34,076 nt of DNA from Fulvivirga sp. (GTDB taxonomy: Bacteria > Bacteroidota > Bacteroidia > Cytophagales > Cyclobacteriaceae): positions 1 to 34,076 of the forward strand of contig JANQLQ010000106.1 of assembly GCA_028280565.1 (NCBI GenBank), in the 5' to 3' direction. The notes beneath the pieces were generated by a model. It searched no databases and had not been told where the DNA came from. It saw only the letters and a program-made list of their open reading frames with translations. Position numbers and translations under genes: made by a program. The number at the start of each line of letters is the position of its first letter. Position 1 is the stretch's first letter. Positions 16,865 to 26,800 of the stretch are shown here, piece by piece.

Positions 16865-19822
16865 ATGAAAAAGTTACTGTTTTTTCTAATTCTTTTGTCG
16901 CAGGCAGTATTTTCACAAGTGCCTCCTGTCGTAGACAGCCTCTTCGTTGAGTTAGATAATGTTTCTTCAGATACCAGCAGAGTAAATTTATTAAATGAAA
17001 TAGGATTTGAGTTGATCAACTCAAGTTTGGCGGAAGCTGAAAAATATATTACACAAGCATTCGAGTTAGCATCACGTATTGATTATAAAAAGGGTTTGGC
17101 AAGAGCCCATACACACAAAGCCATAATTGCAGCCTATAGGGGTCAGCGTGAAGAGGCTTTTTCTAACTATTTCAAAGCCCTAAAAATCGATAGTTTGATC
17201 AATAACCTAAGAGGGATGGCCTCCAATTATAGTAACCTAGGACTCACTTTCAACTATCTTGGTGAAAAAGAAAAAGCAAAAAATTACCTACAACGTTCCA
17301 TAGAATTATATACCGAGACAAAGGATGAAAAGTCGCTATCAGCTCCCATTTCAAACCTTGCCTCAGTTTATGAAGACCTGGGCTGGTTCTCGTTAGCCTT
17401 GGATAACCATTTAAAAAGCCTTAAGATCAAAAAAAAATACAACAACGAGAATGGTGTTGCAACCTCTTTAATCAATATTGCTAATATCTACTTAGGGCAG
17501 GACAAACTGGAAGAGAGTTATAAAAATTATTCGGAAGCGGTAGAAATTTCCAGAGAACTGGGCAACTTCCAGAATGAATCTGTGGCACTCGCCGGACTTG
17601 CTTCAGTGTTACAAAAACAAGGAAACTTGACTCAAGCCATTGAATACCAGCAAAAAAGCTTGGAAATCGGGCAAAAAATGGGCAAAAAGTACCAGTTGGA
17701 AAATGACTATTACCTTTTAGGAGAGCTTTACTATGAACAACAAGATGAAACCAAAGCCCTTTCTTTTTTAAATGAAGCGCTCAGGATATCACAAGAAATG
17801 GGAAATTACAAAGCACTTGCTAAAACGGAAATAGCCTTGGCAAAAATTGACTTGGATAACAAAAAATATGGGAAAGCCATCGAGAGGCTGCAACAGGCCC
17901 AGGAGTATGCGTATAATTCGAACGAAAAACTTCCTTTGAGAACTGCTTACAAAACCCTTGGTGAAGCCTATGAAAAGACAGGCAATACAAAAGAAGCATT
18001 AAAATACCTGAACCTATATTCAGCGTTGAACGATAGCCTTACGGAACAAATTAACTCCAGGCAGCTCGCCGAATTGCAAATGCAATACCAAACCGCCAAA
18101 AAGGACCAAGAAATTACCCTTCAAAAAGCCCAGCTTACCGCCCAACAGTCTATTATACAACAGCAATCCTTAGAAAGGAACTTACTGATAGGTGGTGTAG
18201 CCTCTGCCATCATCATCTTGATATTGCTAGTTTATACTTACAGCAACCGGCTAAAAGTCAAAGAATTAGTAAATAAAAACCAAAGAGAGACAGAGGCCTT
18301 ACGGTCCCGTTTTTTTGCGAACATCTCCCACGAGTTTAGAACCCCCCTGGCCCTGATTACAGCTCATACAGATGATCTCACTGAAAATAGAAGGGAACAG
18401 GACCAAGCAGACCTGCTGGGCATCAAAAAAAATACCACGCGACTGTTACAATTGGTCAATCAGTTGCTGGACCTTTCCAGGATCGATGCAGGAAGGCTTG
18501 CTTTAAAGGCCAGGCAAGGTGACCTGGCACATTTTACCAAGGCCCTTATTGAGTCTTTCCAGTCTTTAGCCCTGCAAAGAGACATCACTTTTTCATTGGA
18601 AATGGATGAAGGCGCCATCGAAGGTTATTTTGACCAAGACCAGTTCGAAAAAGTAGTAGTAAACTTAGTTTCAAACGCATTTAAAAATACGCCTGGGGGT
18701 GGTGAAATATCGGTATCCGCTTATTTAGAAGGGTCAAAAGAGTTTGTACTCTCCGTAAAAGATACAGGCAGGGGTATCCCGCAGGAAGATATTAAGCACA
18801 TTTTTGACCGGTTTTACCAAACTTCGGACTCTGAGGGGTCAGGGATCGGGCTTTCCTTGACCAAAGAGCTCGTAGAACTGTACCATGGCACGGTCGAAGT
18901 AGAAAGCGAGCTAGGCAAGGGTTCTACCTTCACCGTGAAGCTCCCCATCGATTTTGATTCGATGAAAGAATTAGGCGTTGAAATATTAGCAGGAACGCCT
19001 GTAATATCAAAAACGGGGCACCTGTCCGCAAGTCTTACTGCCGAAGACCGGACAGACACCCAACAGTTGATCCTGCCGGAGAATCGTGATACTATTTTAG
19101 TGGTGGAGGACAACACGGAACTGAGAAAATACATGGCAGACTTCTTAGCGGATGAATACCAGGTGATAGAGGCCTCCCATGGTAAGGCCGGGCTGGAATT
19201 GGCGATAAAATACCAACCGGATATGATCCTGAGCGATGTGATGATGCCCGAGATGGAGGGAACCGAACTCTGTAGAAGAATAAAAAACACAACGGAGACC
19301 AGCCATATCCCTTTTATCATGTTAACTGCCAAAGCTTCCGGACAAGACAAGCTGGAAGGACTAGACCTTGGGGCAGATGATTATTTAGTCAAGCCTTTCG
19401 ACAAAAAAGAACTCAAAACCCGGGTAAAAAACCTGGTTTTGCAACGCAAAAAGCTGATCGAAAAGTTTTCGCAGTCTCTCAATCCCAGGGACATCAAGCT
19501 TAACTCGGCCGATGAAAAATTTTTATCACAGGCCAGTGCCATGGTCAGGGAATACATTGATGATAGCTCATTTTCGGTCGAAGCCTTCAGCAAAGCCATT
19601 GGAATGAGCCGTACTCAACTCTTCAGGAAGATCAGGGGCTTGACAGGTATGTCCGTTTCAGAATACATGCGGGCCATTCGATTGAACTTGGCTGCTGAAA
19701 AATTAAAGAACAAGACCGCGTCGGTCTCCGAGATCGCGTATGAAGTAGGCTTTAATAATTTGTCCTATTTCACGAAGTGTTTCAAAGAAAGATTCGGGGT
19801 CAAGCCTAGCCAATACGCCTAA
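16865..19822 (+). CDS. TPR hybrid histidine kinase with receiver and AraC output domain
   Basis: This 985-residue protein holds a whole two-component pathway in one chain. The ATG at 16865 gives a good signal peptide (MKKLLFFLILLSQAVFSQ); a TTG two codons earlier is less likely. The order is: extracytoplasmic tetratricopeptide repeats (about 40-410), a Gln-rich coiled coil, a membrane segment (about 441-459) and a kinase core. The core has His489 in ANISHEFRTP, the N-box NLVSNAFKNTPGG, DTGRGIP and GSGIGLSLTKE. A receiver (about 744-860; Asp791 in ILSDVMMPEMEG) and an AraC-type double helix-turn-helix (about 885-985) complete it. All catalytic residues are present. The receiver and AraC parts match the hybrid two-component systems of Bacteroidota, but the sensor is TPR rather than propeller. 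It is encoded alone, so its target promoters are unknown. Confidence 0.92.
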   Translation: MKKLLFFLILLSQAVFSQVPPVVDSLFVELDNVSSDTSRVNLLNEIGFELINSSLAEAEKYITQAFELASRIDYKKGLARAHTHKAIIAAYRGQREEAFSNYFKALKIDSLINNLRGMASNYSNLGLTFNYLGEKEKAKNYLQRSIELYTETKDEKSLSAPISNLASVYEDLGWFSLALDNHLKSLKIKKKYNNENGVATSLINIANIYLGQDKLEESYKNYSEAVEISRELGNFQNESVALAGLASVLQKQGNLTQAIEYQQKSLEIGQKMGKKYQLENDYYLLGELYYEQQDETKALSFLNEALRISQEMGNYKALAKTEIALAKIDLDNKKYGKAIERLQQAQEYAYNSNEKLPLRTAYKTLGEAYEKTGNTKEALKYLNLYSALNDSLTEQINSRQLAELQMQYQTAKKDQEITLQKAQLTAQQSIIQQQSLERNLLIGGVASAIIILILLVYTYSNRLKVKELVNKNQRETEALRSRFFANISHEFRTPLALITAHTDDLTENRREQDQADLLGIKKNTTRLLQLVNQLLDLSRIDAGRLALKARQGDLAHFTKALIESFQSLALQRDITFSLEMDEGAIEGYFDQDQFEKVVVNLVSNAFKNTPGGGEISVSAYLEGSKEFVLSVKDTGRGIPQEDIKHIFDRFYQTSDSEGSGIGLSLTKELVELYHGTVEVESELGKGSTFTVKLPIDFDSMKELGVEILAGTPVISKTGHLSASLTAEDRTDTQQLILPENRDTILVVEDNTELRKYMADFLADEYQVIEASHGKAGLELAIKYQPDMILSDVMMPEMEGTELCRRIKNTTETSHIPFIMLTAKASGQDKLEGLDLGADDYLVKPFDKKELKTRVKNLVLQRKKLIEKFSQSLNPRDIKLNSADEKFLSQASAMVREYIDDSSFSVEAFSKAIGMSRTQLFRKIRGLTGMSVSEYMRAIRLNLAAEKLKNKTASVSEIAYEVGFNNLSYFTKCFKERFGVKPSQYA

Positions 19823-19897
19823 TAAATAGGGCAATATAACTACTGCTTGCAGCAACTAAACCTCATGTATGCACGGCAGGAGTCATAGTGTTAAATC

Positions 19898-20079
19898 GAT
19901 ATAAAATAGGGCTAGGTTAAATCCTAAATAATATCCCTTAGTGATTCTTTGAGCTTTGGTGCCTTGGTGGCGAAGCTTCCCCGGCCACCAAGGCACCAAA
20001 GCTCAAAGGCTCACTAAGCCTACTAGCCAAAACTACCCTGCATAACATCAAAATGATAAATAGTTATCGGGTCCAGGTT
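19898..20079. repeat. Dispersed palindromic repeat, copy B, with long perfect hairpin
   Basis: This is the second copy of the element at 5554-5736, with the same ends. The palindrome is intact: 25-bp perfect arms (19947-19971 and 19984-20008) around a 12-base loop, gaagcttccccg. With two mismatches the arms extend to 35 bp (19937-19971 and 19984-20018). It follows the hybrid kinase gene by 75 bases and could also end its transcript. Its right edge coincides with the stop codon of the small frame at 20079-20231. Confidence 0.85.
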
Positions 20080-20231
20080 TACAAGTCCACCATGGCGAGC
20101 TGGGCGTCATCACCCACGGAAGATAATTTGTCCTCATGACTTTTCGAAGCTTCACTGGACTGGAGCATGTTTTGAAGATCTACATTGGCAAGACTAGTGA
20201 ATAGGAGGCTGAATACTATAGAATAAAGCAT
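20079..20231 (-). CDS. Possible small exported peptide, 50 residues
   Basis: An ATG at 20231 opens a 50-codon frame: MLYSIVFSLLFTSLANVDLQ and then a hydrophilic tail rich in Ser, Glu, Asp and Lys (SSEASKSHEDKLSSVGDD). The N-terminus looks like a signal or membrane segment. Codon use is balanced, and the frame ends exactly at the edge of repeat copy B. The last codons may thus come from a repeat insertion that cut off a longer gene. It could also be chance, because nothing here resembles a known family. Apart from repeat B and this frame, 19823-20334 shows nothing. Confidence 0.35.
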   Translation of the reverse strand: MLYSIVFSLLFTSLANVDLQNMLQSSEASKSHEDKLSSVGDDAQLAMVDL

Positions 20232-20334
20232 AATGACGTTGGTTAATGTATAAATATAAAGCTATTGATAAAAACTAGTGATTCCAAGAGATACCTTCTT
20301 CAATATGGACGCACCATATGGCTGGCTGATTTTT

Positions 20335-20841
20335 TTAAGACTTCCTCCTCTGGAGGTACGGAATCCATTCCTCGCAGTGAAAACCCGAAAAGTCACGAAG
20401 AAAGATCATATAGGAAGGCTTAAAAGGCCTTGTTTTTAACTTCACGCCAGCTTTCTCCGGGGTATCGTCTCCTTTGTAAGCATTACATCTTTTGCAAGCT
20501 GTCACCAAGTTATCCCAAGAAGACTGCCCTCCCTTGGAGCGGGGAACTACATGATCTAGTGTGAGATCTTCAGTCGTACCACAGTACTGGCACTCAAATT
20601 GGTCTCGTTTAAAAACATTTTGTCGAGTAAGCGCCACGCCCTTATAAGGTACATTCACATACCGGGTCAATCTTATTACTGCGGGCATCGGGAAGCTCTC
20701 CGACACTGACCTAAGCTTATATCCATTGGCAGGTTCTACCAGCTCGGTTTTCTTCAAGTAGGTAAGCAAAAAGGCACGCTGTACCGTACATACCGAAATG
20801 GGGCTGTAATCCTGGTTTAACACAAGTACCTTCCTGTTCAT
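20335..20841 (-). CDS. HNH endonuclease family protein
   Basis: This 168-residue protein has a complete HNH nuclease domain in its C-terminal half: zinc-binding Cys84 and Cys87 (CQYC), the Asp96-His97 pair in LDHVVPRSKGG, Asn111 in WDNL and the second zinc pair Cys116/Cys119 followed by Asn120 (CKRCN). The N-terminal 70 residues (MNRKVLVLNQDYSPISVCTVQ) are the conserved leading part of a family of free-standing bacterial HNH proteins that is widespread and of unknown cellular role. No methylase or restriction partner lies nearby, so it is not an obvious defence gene. It lies 47 bases downstream of the NlpC/P60 gene on the same strand and may be co-transcribed with it. Confidence 0.9.
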   Translation of the reverse strand: MNRKVLVLNQDYSPISVCTVQRAFLLTYLKKTELVEPANGYKLRSVSESFPMPAVIRLTRYVNVPYKGVALTRQNVFKRDQFECQYCGTTEDLTLDHVVPRSKGGQSSWDNLVTACKRCNAYKGDDTPEKAGVKLKTRPFKPSYMIFLRDFSGFHCEEWIPYLQRRKS

Positions 20842-20888
20842 CCCTTTAAAATAAAGTGAACGCTAAATGTTTACAAAATGAACGGAAA

Positions 20889-21674
20889 CTAATTTTTTAG
20901 GATTCGACGGACTGCATCAAAAGTATGGGTATGCTTGCCCAATTGATCGTTAAAAATACCTTGCTCGTCCAGTGCATCTATCCTTACTTTTCCCGATGCA
21001 TGTATAATTTTGTCATTCTCTAACAAAATGCCGACATGAACTGTTCGCCCTTCTTCATTTTTAAAGAAGGCCAAATCGCCGGGCTGCCGATCTTTGAAGT
21101 CCACTGGTTTGCCAAATACTACTTGCTGAGATGAATCACGCGGTAGGTTGTATCCACAGATCCTGAAGACCACCTGCACGAAACCAGAGCAGTCGATACC
21201 AAAAGGGGTCCTCCCTCCCCATAAATATGGGGTATTCAAGTACTTGCGGGCTACATTTTTAAGATATTCGAAATCGCGTTTCTGACTGAGGCTTTTGGCG
21301 TCGCCGTTAAAAGCCAGTTGCTCTTCTATTTTAAAAAGCTCGTTGGTGGCTATAGGCAATATACTACCCATAACGATATGGATATGATGCTTTTTGTAAA
21401 GTATGCTGGAAGTAAGGTCTAAGCTGATCTTGTAATCCGAGTTGTTCACCTGCTGGAAGTACTCCGGGGATATTTCATTGTATTGTGTAGCATCGATCCA
21501 TCCCTCGTAGCTGTCATAGTGGATCTTTACCCTGAGCCACTTGCCATTCTCATGATGGTCCAGCACTTCGTAATGATCGCCAAAAAGCAGCTGGGTGACC
21601 ATTTCACTTTTGTCATCGCCAGCTTTCCTGACCGGGATTATACTCAATCTACATATACCAAAAGACACGGGCAT
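20889..21674 (-). CDS. NlpC/P60 family cysteine peptidase with SH3 domains
   Basis: This 261-residue protein is a peptidoglycan-peptide hydrolase of the C40 family, probably a gamma-D-glutamyl-L-diamino acid endopeptidase that trims recycled muropeptides. Residues 1-120 form bacterial SH3 domains (GKWLRVKIHYDSYEGWIDATQY). Residues 135-261 are the catalytic domain, with Cys162 in GIDCSGFVQVVF, His213 in VHVGILLEN and a third polar residue at His225 (IIHASGKV). There is no signal peptide: the protein starts MPVSFGICRLSIIPVR, which agrees with the cytoplasmic recycling branch of the family (YkfC-like). The HNH gene follows it after 47 bases. Confidence 0.9.
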   Translation of the reverse strand: MPVSFGICRLSIIPVRKAGDDKSEMVTQLLFGDHYEVLDHHENGKWLRVKIHYDSYEGWIDATQYNEISPEYFQQVNNSDYKISLDLTSSILYKKHHIHIVMGSILPIATNELFKIEEQLAFNGDAKSLSQKRDFEYLKNVARKYLNTPYLWGGRTPFGIDCSGFVQVVFRICGYNLPRDSSQQVVFGKPVDFKDRQPGDLAFFKNEEGRTVHVGILLENDKIIHASGKVRIDALDEQGIFNDQLGKHTHTFDAVRRILKN

Positions 21675-21914
21675 AGATTAGTGTTTTAGTTGTGGTTTGC
21701 AGGGCAATGTGCGTTACCCCTTAGCAATGTTCTATTAAAATTAATACCAGTAATTTGATGGTTTTGGCTGATTTAAGTGAAGATATCTATTTGAGAAGCA
21801 ACATCAATACCTCAAAGCCCGGTACATCAGGGCCAGCCATTTCCTCCATATTTTATGTGATCGGTATCTTTTTTCCTGGGAATTTCATGTCTTTAATATT
21901 CATTACTATTTACA

Positions 21915-22382
21915 CTAATACCTATGTCTTTCCATTTCTCTTTTCATATCCTTCTCGCGCAGGTTATCTCGTTTATCATGCAGCTTTTTACCACGGGCCA
22001 AGGCGATCACCAACTTAGCCAGCCCCCGACTGTTAAGAAAAAGCCGGGTAGGGATAATGGCTAATCCCTTTTCTTGACTTTTTCCCTCCAACTTTATCAA
22101 TTCCTGTCGGCGCAAGAGAAGCTTACGCTCTCGCGTGGGTTCATGGTTATAAAAAGATCCTTGCTCATAAGGAGATATATTGATCCCTTTAGCAAATAAC
22201 TCTCCATTTTTAAAATAACAATATCCTTCTTGCAAACTGACCTTCCCTTCACGTATTGACTTGATCTCTGTCCCTTTCAGCACGAGCCCGGCCTCGTAGG
22301 TATCAATAAATTCAAACTCGTAACGGGCCTTGCGGTTCTTTATGTCAATATTGTTGGAAAATCTTGTCTTTTCCTTTGTCAT
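21915..22382 (-). CDS. smpB: SsrA-binding protein SmpB
   Basis: SmpB binds tmRNA (ssrA) and brings it to stalled ribosomes in trans-translation. The 155-residue length is normal. Typical segments are visible: NRKARYEFEFIDTYEAGLVLKGTEIKSIREG near the N-terminus, then GELFAKGINISPYEQGS, and the C-terminal RGLAKLVIALARGKKLHDKRD with the basic tail that folds into the decoding centre. The start overlaps the stop of the thioesterase gene (ATGA), so it is the last gene of the tsaD operon. The tmRNA gene itself is not in the window. The 240 bases behind it (21675-21914) hold no recognisable gene. Confidence 0.96.
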   Translation of the reverse strand: MTKEKTRFSNNIDIKNRKARYEFEFIDTYEAGLVLKGTEIKSIREGKVSLQEGYCYFKNGELFAKGINISPYEQGSFYNHEPTRERKLLLRRQELIKLEGKSQEKGLAIIPTRLFLNSRGLAKLVIALARGKKLHDKRDNLREKDMKREMERHRY

Positions 22383-22777
22383 CGTTTTTCAAAGGTAGAA
22401 AAAATCTCTTTCAACTTACTTTTCTTTAAAATCTTTTGCCCGGTAGTTCCCCTAGCGATCAATCGATCTTCTACCCATACTTCAAAGCTACATATCAGCT
22501 CATTTCTTTCGAAACTTTTTACCATGGCACTTATTTTCAGTGTTTCTCCCACAAAGGCTGGGCCTTCATGATGGATGGTCAACATCGTGCCCACCCCTTC
22601 TTCATCCTCTTCATTCATTTCCAAGACAAAACGGCGGGTAGACCATTCTATTTCGCGTGCCAACGCAAAGGTAGAACAAACCGGGTGAACAAGCTCGCCA
22701 TGAAATGCTGCCTGGTCCTTTCCTGTAACTTTATAATGATAGTCTTTAGTATCCCCCGTGTTATATATCGCTCTCAT
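22379..22777 (-). CDS. Hotdog-fold thioesterase-like protein
   Basis: This small protein of 132 residues (ATG at 22777; a TTG at 22792 that overlaps the tsaD stop would add five) has the look of a single hotdog domain. Strands and the long helix are recognisable (VHPVCSTFALAREIEWSTRRFVLEM, then GVGTMLTIHHEGPAFVGETLKISAMVKSFERNELICSFEVWVEDRLIARGTTGQKIL). The family includes fluoroacetyl-CoA-type and acyl-CoA thioesterases. The conserved His and the GT.. segment are in place, but the substrate is unknown. It sits between tsaD and smpB with overlapping or near-overlapping ends, so it is carried in a housekeeping operon. That says little about its own role. Confidence 0.8.
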   Translation of the reverse strand: MRAIYNTGDTKDYHYKVTGKDQAAFHGELVHPVCSTFALAREIEWSTRRFVLEMNEEDEEGVGTMLTIHHEGPAFVGETLKISAMVKSFERNELICSFEVWVEDRLIARGTTGQKILKKSKLKEIFSTFEKR

Positions 22778-22788
22778 ACCTGTTTTGA

Positions 22789-23793
22789 TCAAAATCTCAT
22801 CCGTGCCTCCGGGCTTACACGTAACGAGGCAAATTCTTTTTTTAGAAACTTAAAATGTGCCGTCATAGCGATCATAGCGGCATTGTCGGTGCAATATTGG
22901 AAAGCGGGTATGTAAACGTTCCAACCCCTTTTTGCGGCCGCTTCGTCCATGGCTTTTCGCAAACCACTATTGGCAGATACACCCCCGGCCAAAGCCAATG
23001 CCTGAATACCATATTGCTCACTCGCTTTACTGAGCTTTTTAAGCAGCATCCGGATCAAAGAATATTGCAGGCTGGCACAGATATCATGAAGATTTTTTTC
23101 GATAAATCGCTCGTCTTTCTTTTTCTCCTCTCTTAAAAAATATAAAAAGGCAGTTTTGATCCCACTAAAGGAAAAGTTGAGTCCCTCTACCTCGCTGCTT
23201 GGAAAGGTAAAACGCAGTGGATCCCCCTGTTGGGCATATCGATCCACCAAAGGGCCACCGGGATAAGGCAGCCCTAATAGCTTTGCCGACTTATCAAAGG
23301 CCTCCCCTACCGCATCATCTATGGTTTCACCTATCACCTCCATGTCAAGATAGTCACGAACAAGAACGACCTGGGTGTGTCCCCCGCTGACGGTAAGGCA
23401 CAAAAAGGGGAATTTGGGTTTAGGGTCATCAATGAAATGCGCCAAAATGTGGGCCTGCATGTGCTGTACCTCTATGAGCGGGATGGACAGCCCCAGGGCC
23501 AAGGCTTTGGCAAAAGAGGTGCCTACCAACAAAGCGCCTAGTAACCCCGGACCGCGGGTAAACGCCACCGCATCCAGGTGTCCTTTGTTAATACGGGCAG
23601 TTTTTAAAGCTTCATGGACCACCGGCACTATGTTCTGCTGATGTGCCCGTGACGCTAATTCGGGAACCACACCACCATAATTTTCGTGTACTGATTGCGT
23701 TGCTATTATATTATTAAGAACTTTACCGTTCTTAATAACGGCAGCGGAAGTTTCATCACAAGATGATTCTATGGCGAGTATAGTGGGACCCAT
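22789..23793 (-). CDS. tsaD: tRNA threonylcarbamoyladenosine biosynthesis protein TsaD
   Basis: TsaD transfers the threonylcarbamoyl group to A37 of tRNAs that read ANN codons, together with TsaB, TsaC and TsaE. The 334-residue protein shows the ASKHA nucleotide-binding start ILAIESSCDETSAAV, the GGVVPELASRAHQQN motif, the metal-binding pair His111/His115 in VQHMQAHILAHF, the phosphate loop SGGHTQVV and ALAGGVSANSGLR near the end. It begins an operon with a thioesterase and smpB. Only 11 bases separate its start codon from the start of the divergent tamB-like gene, so the two promoters must lie inside each other's coding regions or overlap. Confidence 0.97.
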   Translation of the reverse strand: MGPTILAIESSCDETSAAVIKNGKVLNNIIATQSVHENYGGVVPELASRAHQQNIVPVVHEALKTARINKGHLDAVAFTRGPGLLGALLVGTSFAKALALGLSIPLIEVQHMQAHILAHFIDDPKPKFPFLCLTVSGGHTQVVLVRDYLDMEVIGETIDDAVGEAFDKSAKLLGLPYPGGPLVDRYAQQGDPLRFTFPSSEVEGLNFSFSGIKTAFLYFLREEKKKDERFIEKNLHDICASLQYSLIRMLLKKLSKASEQYGIQALALAGGVSANSGLRKAMDEAAAKRGWNVYIPAFQYCTDNAAMIAMTAHFKFLKKEFASLRVSPEARMRF

Positions 23794-23804
23794 TCGGAAA
23801 AATT

Positions 23805-26800
23805 TTGGCGCAAGTTATTAAAAAACGTATTGTCAAGACAATACTTTGGCTGTTGCTATCCATTTTCATTATGCTGGCACTCCTTGCTGGTATAGTACAG
23901 GTGCCCTATGTCCAAACTAGGCTAGTGGGCTACCTTTCTGATCACCTTAGTGAACTCACAGGATTTTCAGTTTCCCTAACGCATGTCGATATTGATTGGT
24001 TCGATCAAGTTGAGATCAGGGGAGTAGAAGTAGTGGATCCATTAGGCAATCCCATGATAAATGCCCCGATGATACAGGTCAACTACCAATTGAAAGTCTT
24101 ATTCGGCGACACGGATAAGGCCTTGGACAATGTGTATGTGGCCAATGCCGATGTGAGTCTTGAAAAAATTAGGCTGAACGATTCTACCATTACGCTGAAT
24201 ATGACAGAATTCGTACGCCGCCTGAAGGCGCTTGGTAAAACCAAGAAAGGAACTTCAGCACCTTTCAGCATTGGGCAAGTAAAACTTCGAAACGCTGTTT
24301 TTAGGTATAATGATGTCTATAAAGATTCCATAGACTCGGGTTTTGACTATTCACATTTCACTGTTTACGGCATTAACGGGGAGTTTGAAAATTTAATGGC
24401 CGTGGCTGACACTTTTTCCGTAGAAGTAAGATCCTTACAAGGCAAGGATAGCATCTCCAGCTTGCAGATCGATAAGATGACGTCTTCGTTCTTTTACTCC
24501 TCCCAGGCCATGAAATTTAATAACCTCGATCTTATATCAGGCAAAACACGGATCAAAGACTCGGTGATCTTCAGGTATAGTACCCCGGCAGATCTCAGCC
24601 GGTTCAGTGCCCGGGTGCGGATAGAGGCCTATTTAAATCATTCGTTGCTCCACAGCAATGAGCTGGCAGAATTTGTACCCTATTTTAAAGATATGGATGA
24701 GTACTATGACATAACCGGGAATTTTAACGGCAGGGTCAGCTCATTCTTATTCTCCAACTTGGACCTACGATTTGGAGAGGGTTCCGTATGCCGCGGAAAA
24801 GTGCGTATGGTGGGCTTGCCATACATTGATGAAACGTCAATAGACTTCGACCTGGTCGATTCTTACGCCATCATCACGGACCTGGAAAAGTACCTTAAAA
24901 AGAAGACCTACAACCGGCTGGCCCCATTTGACAACATCGGCTTTAATGCTGAATTTGTGGGATTTTTAAACGATTTTGTGGCCAACGGTGACTTTTACAC
25001 TAAATACGGCAGGATCAATTCGGACATTAACCTGAAGCTCGATGAGGACATCAACAAGTCGTATTACAAAGGAGCTCTCCAGATGATCGATTTTAACATT
25101 GGCGGTTACACTGAGAATAAAATTTTTCAAAAGGTTACCCTTAACGGTGAAATAGAAGGAACCGGTTTCACCCTGGAGCAGGCTAATTTTGAACTGAAAG
25201 GCAGGATCGACAGCATAGGCCTGAACCACTACAATTACAAGAATATCCAGACCGATGCTAGGTTCACAAAGGAGTTTTTCGAAGGGTTTTTAAACATTGA
25301 TGACCCCAACTTGAAAATGGACCTGAACGGCTCCATAGACATACGGGGAGGCATAGATTTTTTCAACCTGCGGGCGCAGTTAGACACCGCGTTCCTTAAG
25401 CCATTAAACTTCACCGAGGACGATTTCTTCATAAGAAGCAGCTTAGATGTCAATGCCCAAGGATTGAAAATTGATGAAATACTAGGGTCTGCAAATTTTG
25501 AGAACACTACGATACGCCGTGGGGAACAACAGTTGGATGTCGGGTCACTGACCGTGATCTCAGACCGTGATGAGTCTATTCGAAATGTATTTATAAATAG
25601 TAATCTCTTTAGGGTAGACATCAACGGCGATTTTGAATTCAGTAATGTATATCAAGATCTTAAGCGGCTCATTTTCGAATACCAGCTCAATTTAAAAAAC
25701 GACGCCCAGGCTTTAGAGGATTATTATGCTCAAAAGAAAACTGACCACCCTGACTACTCACTGGACTATACAGTAGAGCTGAAATACATTGATCCCATTG
25801 CTGCCGTCTTTGTGCCGGGGCTTCACCTCTCCCCTAATACCAAGGTAGAAGGTAACTTAACAGGTGGGTATACCTCTATTTTGAACATACAATCGTATAT
25901 AGACACGCTACAGTACAACTCGGATATCTTTATACATGATGATATACAACTTAACATCTCCAAGATCGCAGATAGTACAAGTGTATTGGCCATGGCGTAC
26001 GTATCCTCGGAGTTGCAAACGCTTGGAGGTATCAATACCAAAGACCTGTTCTTAGAAGGCATCTGGAACGATAAGCATATCGATTTTGAATTTGATATCA
26101 ACCAGGTACGTTATCCTAATTATGCCCGGCTAACCGGTGCCATCGATTTCCTGCCTAACCGTACAGAGATCAAATTTGCTCCCTCCGATCTCCACATATT
26201 GGACGATAAGTGGGTCGTTGAAAAGAATAACTTGGTGGCCATTGAAGGCCGGGAAGTATCCGTGAGAGACCTGGTGGTCTACCATGAAAACCAGCGCATC
26301 TCCCTTAACGGTACAGTATCCGAAGATCCTGCCAAAAACCTCACATTGGTTATTGACAGTCTCGACATTGACAATATCAACAGTATTATCGAAAAACAAC
26401 TGGACGGCACACTGGATGGCTATGTCTCAATATCGGATTATTACGAAGATCTCCAGCTTAATAGTGAACTGGATATTACCAGGTTCACGGTAAATGATTT
26501 CGAGGTGGGGGATATTCGTGGTGAAAATATATGGGATGGAAAAAAAGATCGCTTCGATGTGAATTTTTATATCCAGCGGCTAGAAGAAAAGGCCTTGGAC
26601 ATTGCAGGCTATTACGCCCCAAAACTTGAGAACGGGCTTCAACTGGAAGCCCAATTGAATAATACACAACTAAAGACCCTTGAGCCTTTCCTGGAAAGCT
26701 ATTTCAGCCAGGTAGAAGGTAGTGTCAAAGGATTTCTGAAAATTACCGGTAACCTTTCCAACCCGGTCATTAGGGGCGATGGGGAAATTGTTGACGGGGG

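Noticed and set aside
18814-19350. Long antisense frame (178 codons) inside the hybrid kinase gene
   Set aside because: It is the shadow of the conserved receiver and kinase domains and has no plausible start or product.
20335-20841. HNH gene as part of a restriction or other defence island
   Set aside because: No methylase, helicase or other defence gene is near. The neighbours are a peptidase and smpB, so it fits the free-standing housekeeping-like HNH family.
21755-22018. Plus-strand frame of 87 codons opposite the end of smpB
   Set aside because: It overlaps smpB in antisense, has low-complexity hydrophobic composition and no recognisable start context or homology.
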